DNA of 64,000 bases from Gnetum montanum (taxonomy: Eukaryota; Streptophyta; Gnetopsida; Gnetales; Gnetaceae): contig MNCI01027140.1 in the NCBI GenBank assembly GCA_015680685.1, forward strand, positions 465,669-529,668, given 5' to 3'. Below, one piece after another: positions 12,319 through 25,339 of the stretch (position 1 is the stretch's first letter; each line of letters opens with the position of its first letter). The notes beneath the pieces were generated by a model. The model was given only the letters and a program-made list of their open reading frames with translations. It ran no database searches and had not been told where the DNA came from. A program made the position numbers and the translations under genes.

Positions 12319-13000
12319 GTTACAATATTATTTTAATTAAATTTTAGAAATTACATTTTTCTTTTATTTTTAGTTTCCAATAAATTACCCTTTTTGTGAA
12401 ATTATGATATATCCTTTCAAGTATAAATACCTAACAAATAATTCATGAGAGATCATTCACTTGCTTTACTTACATATGAGAGATAAACCACAGAGGAAGA
12501 TTGCACCAATTTTAAAAAGAGCTAGATCTAGATATGTGTTATTAACCAAAACCCTCGTATGAGCTTAGTTTCAAATCTAATTTTAGGGATTGCTTAGATT
12601 TCATTATTTACCTATAGTTTTACCTAGGGTTTTGGAGCCTATTTACGAGATCACAACCATGCAAAGATTACTTTTTATAGTATTATCATTTTAGGTAGTA
12701 TAATTTGATATATTATTTTATTTTATGATTTTTGGTATTTTTTGTTTCATACACTTATAATTTGATGGATTTCTATTTATTTAGTAACTGTTTGACAAAG
12801 TGTCTCAATTTTTAAATCTAATTATTTTATTTTATCTTTTAAGTTTTGTTTTATTTATAAGTTTTGTTATCATGCATGAGATGTTAATAAATGTTTCAAA
12901 TTTATTTTGCCTCATTTTTATTTTGTTGACCTTTTTATTCATAGAAATAGGATTTTAAGTTGTAATTCATAGTTTTAATCCTTGAAATGATGTTAGACAA
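12319..13000 (+). repeat. AT-rich LTR-like segment (candidate)
   Basis: TGTTACAATATT at 12319 follows a purine-rich stretch (12296-12318). A TATAAATA box lies at 12422-12429, and the next 500 bases are AT-rich without coding frames. This is the layout of a short LTR, but the right end and a partner copy were not found. Confidence 0.25.
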
Positions 13001-13259
13001 TGACAATCTAGAAGATAACATTGTTTAACTTACTAGTGCAAACCTCAAGGAGCCCTCACTAGTTCATCATGACCTCTGTCATGTGTCAAAATATAGATCA
13101 TGATGAATTTTGACATCACATTTTGATTCATTTTGAAAAATCAAGTAATTTTTGTAAAGCAATTCCTAACCTTCAAGCAACAAAAAATGTAGCCTCTAGG
13201 GCTTTCCAAAATGCAAGAAAGTATGAAAACAACAACAAATGTTGTTTTTAGAATTTTAG

Positions 13260-15060
13260 TAGCTTAGAATGACCTCTAGGACCTTAACTTAGAATGATTC
13301 TATTTAGTAGGAGTCTCTTGTATGAGTTGATATGAGAGGAATTCATCATACAAATTTGTGACTATTAGTGCATGAACTTTGGTCACCTTAACAAAGAGAA
13401 GTTCATCTAGAAATTAATCAAATAAGAGTTCTTCGTTATCATTGCTACCTCATAGTAACCGAGAAAAATGATCTACAACTACATTTTTTATCTCCTTTTT
13501 ATCCACCATTGTGAGATCAAATTCCTACAAGATCACTAACCACCATATAACACAGGGATTTGGTGCTAACTTGTTCATTAGGAAGTGAATTGCACTATGA
13601 TCAATGTGCACAAAAATTGGATATCCAAGCACATAGTGCCTGAATTTCTCTATAGCATATACCACCATCATGAGTTCCTTTTCTATAGCAGTGTAATTGA
13701 GTTATGCACCCACAATGAACCTAGCTGTACAATGCATATAATATGAATGTTTCTAATCATCCATTTATATGGGTACAACTTCAAATGCATAGTTGGATGC
13801 ATCTATCATGATGTGGAAAGGTTTGGACCAATCAAGGACATGTAGAATTGGTGTTTCCATGAGCTTCTGCTATAAGTGTTGGAATGTCTATTTGCATTTC
13901 TTAGTCCATTAAAAGGCTGCATCCTTCTTGATAAGCTCAACTAGTAGTTTGGTGATTTTATAGAAGTTTTTAATAAAATGCTTGTAGTAACTAGTATGAC
14001 TAAGGAATGATCTTACATCTTTAACAGTTTGAGGTTTTCTAGTGATTTCTTAGATAACCCTTATATTTTTAGGATTCACCTTAACTCCTTTCTTTGAAAT
14101 TCTATGCTCTAAAACAATACCATCCTGGACCATCAAGTGGCTTTTCTACAAGTTGAGCCATAGGTTTATCTCCACACACCATTTTAGTACATGCTTAAGA
14201 TGATCTATGCTTGTTCAAAATTAGTGTTATAGGTGGAGAAGTCATCCATGAAGAATTTCATACAACTTCCAATTTGTTGCTAAAAGATACCTAAAAGCAA
14301 GTATTAGAAGGTTATAGGAGTGTCACATAGGCCGAAAGGCATCTTTTTGTATGTGAGAGTCCCCTAGGGACTTGTGAAAGTTATTTTGACCTAGTCTTCT
14401 AGAGAAATTTATACTTAATTATACCCATTGTATCCATTCAAAAAAATATAATAGCTATACCCTATAATTGTGTCCAACACTTAGTCCATAAATGCAACAG
14501 AAATGTTCCTTGAACATAGCCATGTTCAACAGCCTATAGTTTATACAAACTCTCCATTATTTCCTTTTATTTAGTACAACAATGAGTGGGCTTACCCACT
14601 TACTATTTGCCATTGGATAGATGAATTATGCTTTGAGAAGCTTTTCAACTTGATTTTTAATAATAGGCTTTAGTTTTGGATTCAACTTCCTTTGCAATTG
14701 CTTCTTCAGTTTAATAGTGGAGTCTATGTAGAACTGATGTTGGTGTATGCATGGATATATTTTTGTTAATTCATCATATGACCAAGCAAAGGTTGTTGAT
14801 CATTTTTTTGACTACCTTTAGTAACTTTCCCTTTTGTTCCTTAGTGAGATGAACATTGATTATTATTGATTTTCCATTATCAAGAAATACATATTTTAGA
14901 GATGCCTTTAAATATTTAAATTCCAAGGACTCTTGTCTAGAAATATTAGACATTTCCAGCTCTCACTAATCCATTTCTACTTCTTTCCTATATTCTACTT
15001 CGAAGAGTTGGTTCTAGATCTACTCCATGTCATCCATCTTATAGATGTAGGCACCTCTGA
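13260..15060 (-). pseudogene. RT-RNase H remnant of element B
   Basis: Blocks seen on the minus strand, across several frame changes: a WMDTMGII-type remnant of the 'DGYNGYNQI' block near 14440; an SSWMTSPP out-of-frame trace of the FMDDFS catalytic box near 14250-14230; and the RNase H tail (HIDHSAIHFLMNKLAPNP, then LTMVDKKEIKNVVVDHFSRL) near 13600-13450. The order and spacing equal those of element C. The gene is dead. Confidence 0.75.
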
Positions 15061-15219
15061 GAATTTTAGCTAGTTTCATGCATATTGTAGAACTAGAGCT
15101 ATCATCTATTGCCAGCCTATGGGTATCCTCTTATTTTGTAACTATTGCATACAGGCACCCTTGGATGTCTGTAGTTTTGACACACTTCTTAAATGCTATA
15201 ATGGATGTGCTTATTATGA

Positions 15220-15680
15220 TCCATATTTTTTCATGCAATGGCATACTTTGTCACTGTACATGATGCATAAAATCCTTATCCTCTTAATCTTTTCAAATCT
15301 ATTTTCCTTAGAGATTTCTAAGGAGAGTCTCTAATTCCTAGCTTAGCATCAATTGTACTTAGCCCAGCTCTTCCCATGATAATTGGAAAGCCCCCCTTAT
15401 AATTGTCTACATGGATGATCAAGAAATCCACTAGATATGATCATCTACACATGATTCTCACAATATCCTCCATGAATTGCCAGGGAATAGTGATGGATTG
15501 ATTAGCAAGCTCTTACCTAATATTACATTTTTTAAGTGAAGGCAAGTTCCAAGTTTTATATATTTCTTAAGAAATTAAGTTCATCTCGGAACCTAAGTCT
15601 ATTAAAGCTCTGCATAGATAATTTCCTATAATCTACAATTAAATTAGAGGACTTTTAGGATCAGTTCTTTTCTTGGGAAG
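15220..15680 (-). pseudogene. Protease remnant of element B
   Basis: The minus-strand text near 15400-15230 gives LSLEISKENRFEKIKRI and VCHCMKK, matching the protease end of C (LSLEIFKENDFGKIKRK...GCHCMQK). The preceding 'FPIIMGRA' block is out of frame (SNYHGKSWAKYN, near 15385). No intact catalytic Asp-Thr-Gly is seen. Confidence 0.6.
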
Positions 15681-16639
15681 GTGTCTCACCTTCATCCTGT
15701 CTATGATTGCATGTATTAACATGACGATGTGTACATTTGGTATTCTTTGATTTGAAGTTGGCTTGGTATATGTCTTTGGAACAGTTTGAGAAGGATTTGC
15801 AACCACATATGCTAACAAGGATTTAGGTGAACTGTTGGTTCTAAAAATAATATTTTTTTGATGGTTACACTTATAACCACTTGAATTGTCATTCAGCTAT
15901 AAGTTCATAGCCCATGTGGCATTGCAGTGCTAAGGCTGCAGTGATATCTCACCTTGCATAGGCTATGCTAGTGGTAAAGGAGTATAGATGTGAGGTACAG
16001 GGTGTTGTGGAGCATAATAAGGAGTATGATCATAAGGAGATTTGACTCATGAAGTGATCATTTTATGGTATTCAAGGGTTAGTAGTGATGAGAAAAAGAA
16101 ATGTAGCTTGTAGAGCCACTAGGAGACACAAGTTGTTGGACATAGTATCCATATGGGTTTGGTTAGCAGATACTATTGCCTTTATGATGGTATCCCCCAT
16201 GACTATCAGTTCTATCATTGGTGATAATAGTCTTGAGGTTGAGGTGGTGCTCCATTTGGATAATGCTATTGTTGGTGGAACTATTCCTGATAATTACCTT
16301 GTGGATAAGATAATCTCCTAGGTGATTTTTTTTAGTGAACTTTAGATTCAAGGCATAAACACCAGATTCTTATAGATTTGATAGTATAGGAAAACATCCC
16401 TTGGAATTTTCATATTAGTAGATGTCACATCCTTCTTCTTCTATTTCAAAATCTACAATATCATAAACTACCACAAACTTATCTTTCTATTAATAGTAGT
16501 ACTTCCTTGCATCCTTTATTCTCCTTCTATCCTTATCTATGTTTCCCTACTCCATTTTCTCCCCCATGATTTTTATAGCTATTTAGAACTTCTCATCCAA
16601 GGAGTTCTACATTTTATCTATATTTGCCAATATCTGCAT

Positions 16640-18030
16640 GAAATATTTTTGAATGAGCAAGATTTTCCTTTATACCACCTTATTCAATGATGCTTCCTTC
16701 TTAGGATCACAAAGATGTACCTTCCTTTTGTGAATAGAAGGATTCCTATTATACTTCTCTATACTTTTCCTTTTTTTAGTTGCTCCTTCTGCCTTGGCTA
16801 CTTGATCAATAAGCCTTTGGATCTTATGAGCTTTCATTTCTAACAATCTTCCTTGGGCATAAATCCTAAGAGTCTCTTTGGTTTTATTTTTGAACCCATT
16901 TATCACATGGTGAAGCTGCTCCCTCTGAGAGAAACCATGGCCTAGGCATTAATATAGAAGTGAGTCATACTTTCACAAGGCTATATCAAGGGATCCCTGA
17001 TTACCTTATTTCCATACTTGAATTTTTGTTCCTCAAGTTAGACATCCTGGCGTATATTTAATATTTATCATTGAATAGCTCCAACATTATATTCCATGTA
17101 TAGATAGATTCCAACTCTAAAGACTAGTAAAAAGTCTTAGCTTCTTTGATGAGGATCCTAGGAAATAGTTTGAGCTTCTGCCACTCATTCTTAATGTTCT
17201 ATAAGGCATAGACATCATGGAAAGCTTGCAAATGATATTGCAAATCAACATTATATCCTTTTTCAAACTTAGTAATGTTATTCTTATCAAGCCATTTGAT
17301 CTGACTATCACATTGATGTCTTATGGGGATACAAACTCCATCTGAGATATTTATCATGCTTCTAGTAGCAAGCATTGATTCATCATAGTCATCATATTTA
17401 TGATGGCCCTTATCATGTTCATGTCTCCTATGATACAACCTACTATGCCCACTTTCATGATGATCCTCCTCTTCTTGCCATTATTCTATGTTCTTTCCTC
17501 TCATCTCTGCGATGGGACATTCTGTCATCTTCATCTTGGCCTTAATCATTTTTCCTTCCATCTCAATCATGTTCCCTCATGTTAGAGCTTGATGATAAGG
17601 AGGATGATGAGGGTGGAGAACTAGGAGAGTTATGTCAAATTACCCTTCTTCTTCTTTGATCCCTTGGTTGTTCTTTTGGTGAATGACTGAGGGACCTTAA
17701 CCTTGAGGTTCCCCTAGTTCTTAGACCAATTCTTCCCTTATCTTGGTTACTTGCTAAGGTTGAATGTAATCATTAATGAGTTGTGTTGTCCACACTAAAG
17801 GAAGAAGGACCTTGTTGATGGGATTACCATAATGGAGGTTCTGTGTCCTTCTTCTCTAATTGTGAAGTCAATGAGATTAGGACCTTCTTGCTCTTAAAGG
17901 CTTCATGTTAGGCCTTCATGAAATTATCTTTTCTAAGTTGGATGTTAGTTAGGTGATAGTCCCCAAACAGGTGTTCCTTCACTTGATACTCTGGGGTTAG
18001 TGGTTCAATCCCTAGCTTCATTAGAGTTGT
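16640..18030 (-). pseudogene. gag remnant of element B
   Basis: From 18028 downward the frame starts with LMKLGIEPLTPEYQV, matching C internally, followed by an Arg/Ser-rich basic region. A His/Asp-rich run (RRHEHDKGHHKYDDYDES, near 17430-17380) and the gag core (DKNNITKFEKGYNVDLQYHL, then QAFHDVYAL, near 17290-17200) follow. The downstream linker 16906-16670 (QRLIDQVAKAEGATKKRKS) is open. The core is homologous to the first gag of A and the gag of C. Several TAG stops sit where homologues have Gln. Confidence 0.8.
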
Positions 18031-18032
18031 GA

Positions 18033-18960
18033 TGATCAGTGAGTAGCCACTATGCCCAACCATACAAATCACTAGCATTTACAAAGTGATCCAATCAAAT
18101 TCTGTATACTTTAGCTCTCTAACTACATTGGGTCTAGGGAGTGAACTTAACAAACAAGATCATGGTCTTCTCAATTTGACTTGTGAAGTGCATAGGTATG
18201 GTTAGGTATAACTAAGGCATATGATTTTTATCATTTTATATTTTTCATTAATTTACCTAAGTGCCAAAAAACAAAGTAATTAAATACTTAATCAATCTAA
18301 TAACTAACTAAAGCTTAACTAATCCTAACATAAGCATCCATTCCCATCTGTTGTATACATCCTAAACACATTACAACGCTATTAGGTTACCAAGTGTTAA
18401 GCACTATCGGAATTACCAAGTGTTCATTGTATGCTTGAGATGGTCGCACTTATGTGTATTTATTATCTACTATAAATTAATTAATTAAATGCATTAAATT
18501 AAATCACATTAATAATAAATGCATCAAGTAAACATTAAGCTAAATCCAAGTGCTGCAAGGTTTATGAATAATGTTTGTCTTTATTGTCAATCACACCGAG
18601 GTGCTCAGATACATTAGTGCTCAAATAAAGATCCGTACACTTCTCACTCCTACTATGGGCACTTAGAAAATATTCTAACTCTAGGGAAATAAAAATTCAA
18701 GAGTTTAGCTAGCAACTAATGAATGGATGCCATAATTGTGGCTAGTGAGAGTGTAGTTATAGGCAAGCCAAGACACTGCATCAACGCATACACGTTAATA
18801 CAACAAACCACACATCGACACAATCGCATCAATGAGATCCTATTGACTCAGGCAAACAATGATGACTCAACATACCTCCATGACTAAACAAAAACTCATT
18901 CTCAAGTGTACAAAAGGAGAAACAAGTTCTTTATAAAATTTTAGGAACGTATGGGATTAT
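18033..18960 (-). repeat. LTR of family L between elements B and C
   Basis: Starting TGATCAGTGAGTAG at 18033, this segment parallels the D LTR (30906 onward) and the fold-back at 30301. Shared phrases are the CCCAACCATA block, TTTAGCTCTCTAA, TACATCCTAAACACAT, then two 'ACCAAGTGTT' phrases near 18390-18425. The outer (right) end is approximate. It lies downstream of the extra frame of C and immediately upstream of truncated B, so it could be the 3' LTR of C shared with B through LTR-LTR recombination (inference). Confidence 0.7.
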
Positions 18961-19109
18961 TGCCTAACTATTGACACAAGCAAACACTAAGTGTCCAAGT
19001 GTATGGATTTACAATATTTACAAAATTTGGTGTTCATGATAATAAAATTGAACTTCATGACAAAAATACGAACAACACAGCTGCTCTAGTAGCTTGAAGA
19101 TGAGAAGAG

Positions 19110-21990
19110 AAATCAGACAGTCCTAGGTGGTGGAGGTTCTTGAGGTGCTAAAGGACCTTCTCCTACCTTTGATGCATGTGACTGTTATGGTTGAGGCTAC
19201 AACTGTGGCTATCTAGCTACAGCTATGACTATTGGTGGAAGACGAAAAGCATCCAACAATGCTTTCATCTTCTCCTCCTTACTCTAGGGATCATACACAT
19301 TCCACGTGGCATCACCAATGTGGACTAGTATGGGAATATCCCATAAATAAGGCATTACAGGCAATAGCTCCTTCACATTGACGAACTAGGCTACAAATTG
19401 CTTCTATTTAACATCAAACACCTTATAATGTTCTACAACTCTTGGTAGTTATTCAACCGTTACGCTAGGTTGTCAATTGTGGCCCTTTGATTAGTAAAGC
19501 ACTTCTTGAGAACATCAAGTTAGGCATTTGCCATTTCAAGTTTCTACTTTGTCTCCTTATGATGCTTAAATTTGGCCTCATACAATAGGTACGAGCTGGT
19601 CACCTATTTTTCCAAATCTAACCATGGCCTTCCAACAAATAGCATTGCCTAGTTTACATAGCAGAGGTTGACAAGCTCCATGTATTCAGTCATCTCCTCA
19701 ATTTGTAGCTACTTGATGTAGATTTCTACTTTGTTGTACTCATTTAGTCCATCAAATATGGGCTACCATACATCACATCCCTATTAGAGCTACTGGAGGG
19801 CCTCATTTACCTTCATCTTCACCAATTGGACGTATTTTTCTTTGACCTTCTTCTACAAGCCAACCTATTTCTTGTAGTGGTTCTTAACCCTTTTCAACTT
19901 AAGGGCCTTGTTCTTCTAGGTGACAATTTCAATTATAGGCCTCTGGCAAAGGGCACTGACCTCTTCCATCAAGAGATTATAGTTCTCTACTACCAACCTC
20001 CTCAAGTGCATTGTCACCTTGGCAAGTTGCTCCTATTACTATCTCATATATTCAACCATTTACTCCTTTTGAAGCTTAACAATATGCAGGTGATGATTGT
20101 CCTTAGTCAGATTTGCATTCTCCCAGAAAACTTCCAACAAGTCCTTCTAAATGTTATTAATAGTGCCATCTACTAAGAACTAGTCAAAGATCATCGACTC
20201 CTTGACATACTTAGCCTCTTGAAGTTTAGCCTAAAGCTACTGAAAAGCTTCATCCTTAGTTATGGCCTAGCTAAGTACTATGGGATCAGCAAGGTAGGCT
20301 CTAAGTTCTACAGCCTTTGCAACCAAGTGCTGATTATTAGCTCTGAATATTTTAGTTTGAGCCTCTATGATGATGCACTTGCCCCTTACCTCTAATAGCA
20401 TCGACTGGGTAGCAGTAATGTCATCCGAAAGGTTAAAGGCCTCATAAATAAATTGTTGGATTCCCACTAGTCGTTTCAACAACTTCTCATGTTGGGCTAC
20501 ATTGAATCTCCTAGTTGCCATTCCTATGGATGTCTGCAAATCTTTGAGTGTAGCACTATCCAACACAAATGCCACAAGAACATTCAGGGCCTCACCCACT
20601 CTATCTGCCACCACCTTGGCTATCATTTCCTACCCTCGGTGTTGCATCACCAAGATAGATTCCCCATCTCCCTTCTCGAGGTGCACTAAGAAGGTAGCGG
20701 CATTTTCAAAGATTTTTGGAAACTACTATTGTTCTAGAATAGACACTATTATCTCTTGGACAAGAGGATTTGACCGTGTGGATGCTTGCATTCATTAGGT
20801 AGAGAAGGTTGGCACTGTGTCCTCCAACCAACTTATTGTACAAGTTATCTCATTTAGATAGCTCAAGGCTAGTCAATAGATATATGGGCCACCACTCGAA
20901 CCTTCTTGCTGCTATTGCAAGAGTTGTTCTCAAATCTTTTACATCTATTCTATGGCAACATGTGCCTTCAACATTGTTTCATGAGTGGGTGATGGTGGTG
21001 GGTGCTCCTTTTCCTTGGTTATAGCAAGGACCTTGTCCTTCATCATTTCCACCCAAGAGGCGGTAGGAGCATGTTGTAATGTGTCATTGCAATAATGAGC
21101 TATCCCTCCCCTTTTACATAATTTCTTAATCAGACATAAAAACGGAAGTGCCTTCCTCCCATGTTTATTTTCTTTGAATTTCTTCTCTATCTTCAGATAG
21201 ATTAGCTATGGAAGGTTGACGAGGGATTTTTCACTCAAAGTAGTGCATGCACAAGTAAAGAAGGTGTCACCTTACTGGGCCTTACCATCCAATTGAGGTG
21301 GTAGGCCACTATCTTGAAATACACACATTCTATCATGGTGAGTACACCATACTCTTTGTGGCTTACTCCATAACATCATTGAATGCACTCCTTTTTTGAC
21401 CTCTAGGTCCACTTGTGTAGAGATCTTTGTCAAATTGGTCCCAGTTTCAAGCAAGCCAAGGGCCTAAGAGATGACCTTCATTGAGTAGGACATACTTATG
21501 TCCTTAATCTTCATAGTGGTGTTTGGCTACCTGTTATTCTAGAAGATATAGGTCTCTTCCATGTACCACTCCCTGCTAGAAGTGATGGTTGGCCACATGG
21601 GAGAGTTCTGTAGCTGTGTTTTGACATCTTCTACAGCAAAGTCTAGGAAGGTACCAAACTTTAATTCTTGGAGAACTAAACATTGGATATCCCAAGGTTG
21701 AATTTGCCTAAGGCAAGCATCTATCAATGTGACCTCAATGCTTGGCCTTGGCCTTGGTCTTGGTGCCTCATCCAAGTGAGATTGCTCTATTTCAGCTTGG
21801 GAAGTCTTACAGATAGATTTCACTTCAAGCTCCTCCCAAAGAGGTTCTATTGCATGAGTCTCAGCTACCTACTCCTAGGGTTGTTCTTGTTGACCCCTTT
21901 CAGTTCTGGGCCACTAGTCCCTTGGTTGAGATGATCCTCCTTTCCATGGATGCTTAGGTCTTGGTGTCATCTATAATCGCAACATGATCA
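19110..21990 (-). pseudogene. Extra decayed frame downstream of pol, function unknown
   Basis: The minus strand reads as one broken protein of roughly 900 codons. The N-part (21823-21539) has IQPWDIQCLVLQELKFGTF and a TITSSREWYMEETYIF block. The middle (21454-21020) has HHDRMCVFQDSGLPPQL, then KKFKENKHGRKALPFLCLIK. The C-part (20626-20267, 119 open codons) is alanine-rich and strongly helical, probably coiled coil, and a Pro/Gln-rich tail ends near 19110. Nearly all stops are TAG or TAA at likely Gln positions. It vaguely recalls the plant-specific transposon proteins of unknown function found beside Gypsy elements. I cannot name a domain, and no catalytic motif is visible. Confidence 0.55.
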
Positions 21991-23900
21991 AGGTTTAGCA
22001 TTTGGTGTGTAACTTTATAACATTTGAGTGCCTTATCCCTTCAAATTAGTTACACTTGGCTAAGTTGTGATCATGGCCAATTTGATTACTTTAATATTAT
22101 TTTATTATTATTTCATTTTAATGTCTACCAGAGTTTGTTAAAAAGGTTTCTCTCATAAATTAGTAATTTTAATATTATTTTATTAGCTAAAATTTATGGG
22201 AGTTAGAAAAAATTCATCAAAAACCTAAGGTTTATGGCCTCCATGATGTAGAGCTTATCTCCAATAGCTACAGGAACAAAAAACAAGGGTAATCAAACAA
22301 ACAGTATGAAAGATATGGGCTCTAGAAGGTTCTAGGCTCTGAAAATTACAAAAACTCCTTTCCCATTTGAAAGAAAATGACAAAAATCACTAAGTGTTGA
22401 GCTCTATTTATAGAATTTTTATCTTGCATCAATGCAACCAGCTCCGTCGATGGAATCCCATCAATGGGTTTGAAAGATAGAATTTTTTATGTTTGACAAA
22501 TAAGGGAAAATCAAGAGTTTTCACACAAAATTGAAGTTCTAAGGAAGTCTAACAAGCCTAGAACACAATGAAATGCATGAAGAGGGCTAGATAATGCACA
22601 AAAATGGAGATTTTATTGGGATAATAATGGAGAAATACCATGAAGGAGCACACAACTAGACATAACCGACATGGAGCACAAAAGATTTAAATGCAAAAAT
22701 GCCTAAGGGACAAGGAACTTAACTAACCAAACCAAGGAGTATGCAAGTGGATCCTCCCCATAGCAAGCTGTAGCCCTTAATGCCCTTGCATGCCCTCAAA
22801 CCAACAGGTCTATGGACCCCAATGATGACTAATGATTATGATTAGTTAAGGACTGAATCACCAAAGAAACTATTAAAAAACTTTGATGCATCAAACTAAG
22901 ACATCAAACAAACTATGAATAGAGGCAATGAGATGAGATATGAAAAGCAGAGATGGATGAGGTGGAGAGTAGAATGGAGTCCCATATGGTGGTCACATAA
23001 AGTCCCTTCTAAATTTTGTGATTAATATGACCCGATAACATCCATCCTTAGTTTGAATTAAAACCAACCACCTTCAACGACTTCACATTAACACTCAAAG
23101 ATCAATCCACCACCTCAAGGCACAAGAATATATCCATAAATCAATCACCATTTCTAAAAGAGAAGTAGAAAGTGAGATGAGCCTTAGTTAGAGGGGATAT
23201 TCAAGCATGGGTAACCTATCTTTCTAGTCCCATAACCAATGCTTGTAACTTGTTATTTTGTCTAAGGGATGTGCTTTGAATTCCCATTATTGTCTTTTTT
23301 CTTTTAAGTTTTTTGATGAAAAATACACCATGCAAAGACTTTTAGCTTTCTATTATTTGTCAATAGTGGAATGATAAAAAATCCATGAAAACATCCATGC
23401 ATCCAAGAGGGTAGGCAAGTACAAAGAGCATCAAATCTCCTTGAAGTCATACCCTTGTCTATCCATTTAAGCTTTCCCAAGTTTGAAAACTACTAAGATT
23501 ACAAGTTCTTTAAAGGTTTTATTTAAGAAGGGACCACATATTTCCAAAACAAGGGAACACCATAGAGTTTTATGAATGGGTGGATGACATGGACTCACTA
23601 CCTATTATCATGAAAAATAAACCATGTCTTAGTTATTAACACCAAAATTTAAAGAAAGAATCCAGACATTAGTAATCAAATAACATTATAGTACAAACCA
23701 CCATCAATCAATAGCTATAGTTGCACTTAGTCTTACCAACAATAAAGAAGAAAAACAAAACATAAGAAAAGCATAAAAGAAATACAAACCAAAGAAAGTA
23801 AAATATAGAAGAAAGTGTAAAATATTTAAGAAACAGAAAAATGTACAAAAAATTGTAAAACAAAAATTGTGAAAAATAGAAAAAATAAAAAAGCTGAGGA
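21990..23900. other. Spacer between extra frame and integrase of C
   Basis: About 1.9 kb without coding sense. It includes a stretch with an A-rich plus strand (23740-23890) that creates a spurious Phe/Tyr-rich minus frame. Presumably it is the 3' untranslated part of C's pol and the leader of the extra frame. Confidence 0.45.
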
Positions 23901-23949
23901 GCCACTTTGATTAATGAGCATGGATGGCCATCTCCCCCATGACTGACTT

Positions 23950-25190
23950 GGAAGAAGGAGATCCAAGAAATTGAGCATGCATGTCCATCTATTGAGGTGC
24001 TCTGGTTATTAGCTCTCTTAGGTTCATGGAAAGGCTTGATTTGTTGCATGTTGACTAACAATCTCTTATTTGGGCTTTCAAGTTTATAGATTAACATGGC
24101 CCTAGAAGAAAAGGTTTCATAGATAATATAAGATCCCTCCCACAACATTTGGAACTTGGTTCTTTGTGGTATATGTGTGGGGTTCTAGTAGAGGACCCTA
24201 TCTCTCAGTTGAAAATTTACATTCATTATTCTACGGACATGGTGTTGTTTGTTGAATAACTTGTGCAACTCATTACATGATAGGGCTCCCAATCAGTTCT
24301 CGTCTAGCAGGTTGAGCTTCATCAACCTTTCTTTCTATGCTAAACTTAGGTCAAGGTCAAGGTCACATGCTGTTGATAGTGTATGGAGCTTCATTTGAAT
24401 TGGAAGTGTTGGTAACTTTATATACACAAGCTCATAGGGAGAGTAGCCAATAGGAAGTTTCCAAGTGGAGCGATAGGTCTAAAGGGCATCATTGAGTTTT
24501 GTGCTTCAATCCCTTCTATATTTACTAACAATTTGGGTTAGTATTTTCATTATCTCCCTATTTGTTACCTTATTTTGATTGTTGGCTTGCGGGTGGTAGG
24601 GTGTTGTTAATTTATGTTCAACCCCTAAGTGTTGCATGAGCTTCCGAAAGGTAGTACCTATGAAATGAGTACCATTATCAAAAATAAGTGCACATGGCAT
24701 CCCAAACCTATTTATAACATATTGTTGTACAAATCAAGTAGCCGTAGAAGATGTGCAATCGGTGATAGCTACAGCTTCGTCCCATTTTATACAATAGTCA
24801 ATAACGACTGTGAGGTACACCTTTTCATTTAACATGGGATTGATGGGATCCATGAAGTCAATGCCCCAAATATAGAAGGGCTCCAGTGGTTGGATCCACT
24901 ACTAAGGTTCCTCCATAAGAACAGTCATTCCACCATCATGTTGGTAGCATTCACAGGAGCAAACGAAGTAGTGAGCATCCCTGAAAAGTGCTACCAATAA
25001 TACCTTGCCATGCAAATCTTAATGATCGTGCATCTCCTAGCATAGTGACCCCCACAAGGACCCTCATGAGCATCTTGAAGCACACATACTTTATTAGCAT
25101 CAGGTACACACCACTGAACCAAGTCATTAGCACACACCTTGTAAAGGTGTCCATTAATTTCTATGAAGCATTCCATCTGGTGAAGAAACT
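23950..25190 (-). pseudogene. Integrase remnant of element C
   Basis: Minus strand, in order: a short pre-head stretch (MECFIEINGHLYKVC) and zinc head (DAHEGPCGGHYARRC, near 25075); a core with VIDYCIKWDEA (first Asp, near 24800), LIFDNGTHFIGTTF (second Asp, near 24680) and YHPQANNQNKVTNREI (near 24600), where the usual Glu position reads Lys; then a C-terminal tail LWEGSYIIYETFSS and QQIKPFHE (near 24145-24010). The piece 24700-24506 is open. Loss of the catalytic Glu plus stops make it inactive. Confidence 0.85.
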
Positions 25191-25339
25191 ATTATTTCTT
25201 CCTATGATCCCACTCTTGTGGCATCCCTTGAGTGAGAAGATATGTGAGAATGTCATCGTGCTAGTTGGATTCAGTGGACATTTGTTTAGTTATAGCCTTA
25301 GAAAAGAGGAGTTCATTAGGAAACTAATATGAAAGTAGG

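Larger units (their letters stand above)
13260..18030 (-). mobile_element. Truncated Ty3/Gypsy element B
   Basis: The minus strand carries gag, protease and RT-RNase H remnants homologous to element C. The gag-linker motifs and the protease end match C block for block. At its 5' side the element starts abruptly inside gag: codons equivalent to C positions near 29915 (SLMKLGI) abut the LTR at 18033, so the primer site and about 100 gag codons are missing. At the 3' side the match to C stops near 13260, just after RNase H, so integrase is lost. Confidence 0.8.

Noticed and set aside
18018-18032. Possible primer binding site next to the B-side LTR
   Set aside because: The bases encode gag residues (LMKLG) that match element C internally. 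No tRNA-Asp match remains.
23708-24148. Apparent multi-span membrane protein on the minus strand
   Set aside because: Its N-terminal third is the integrase tail of element C. The Phe/Tyr-rich remainder is the reverse of an A-rich stretch.
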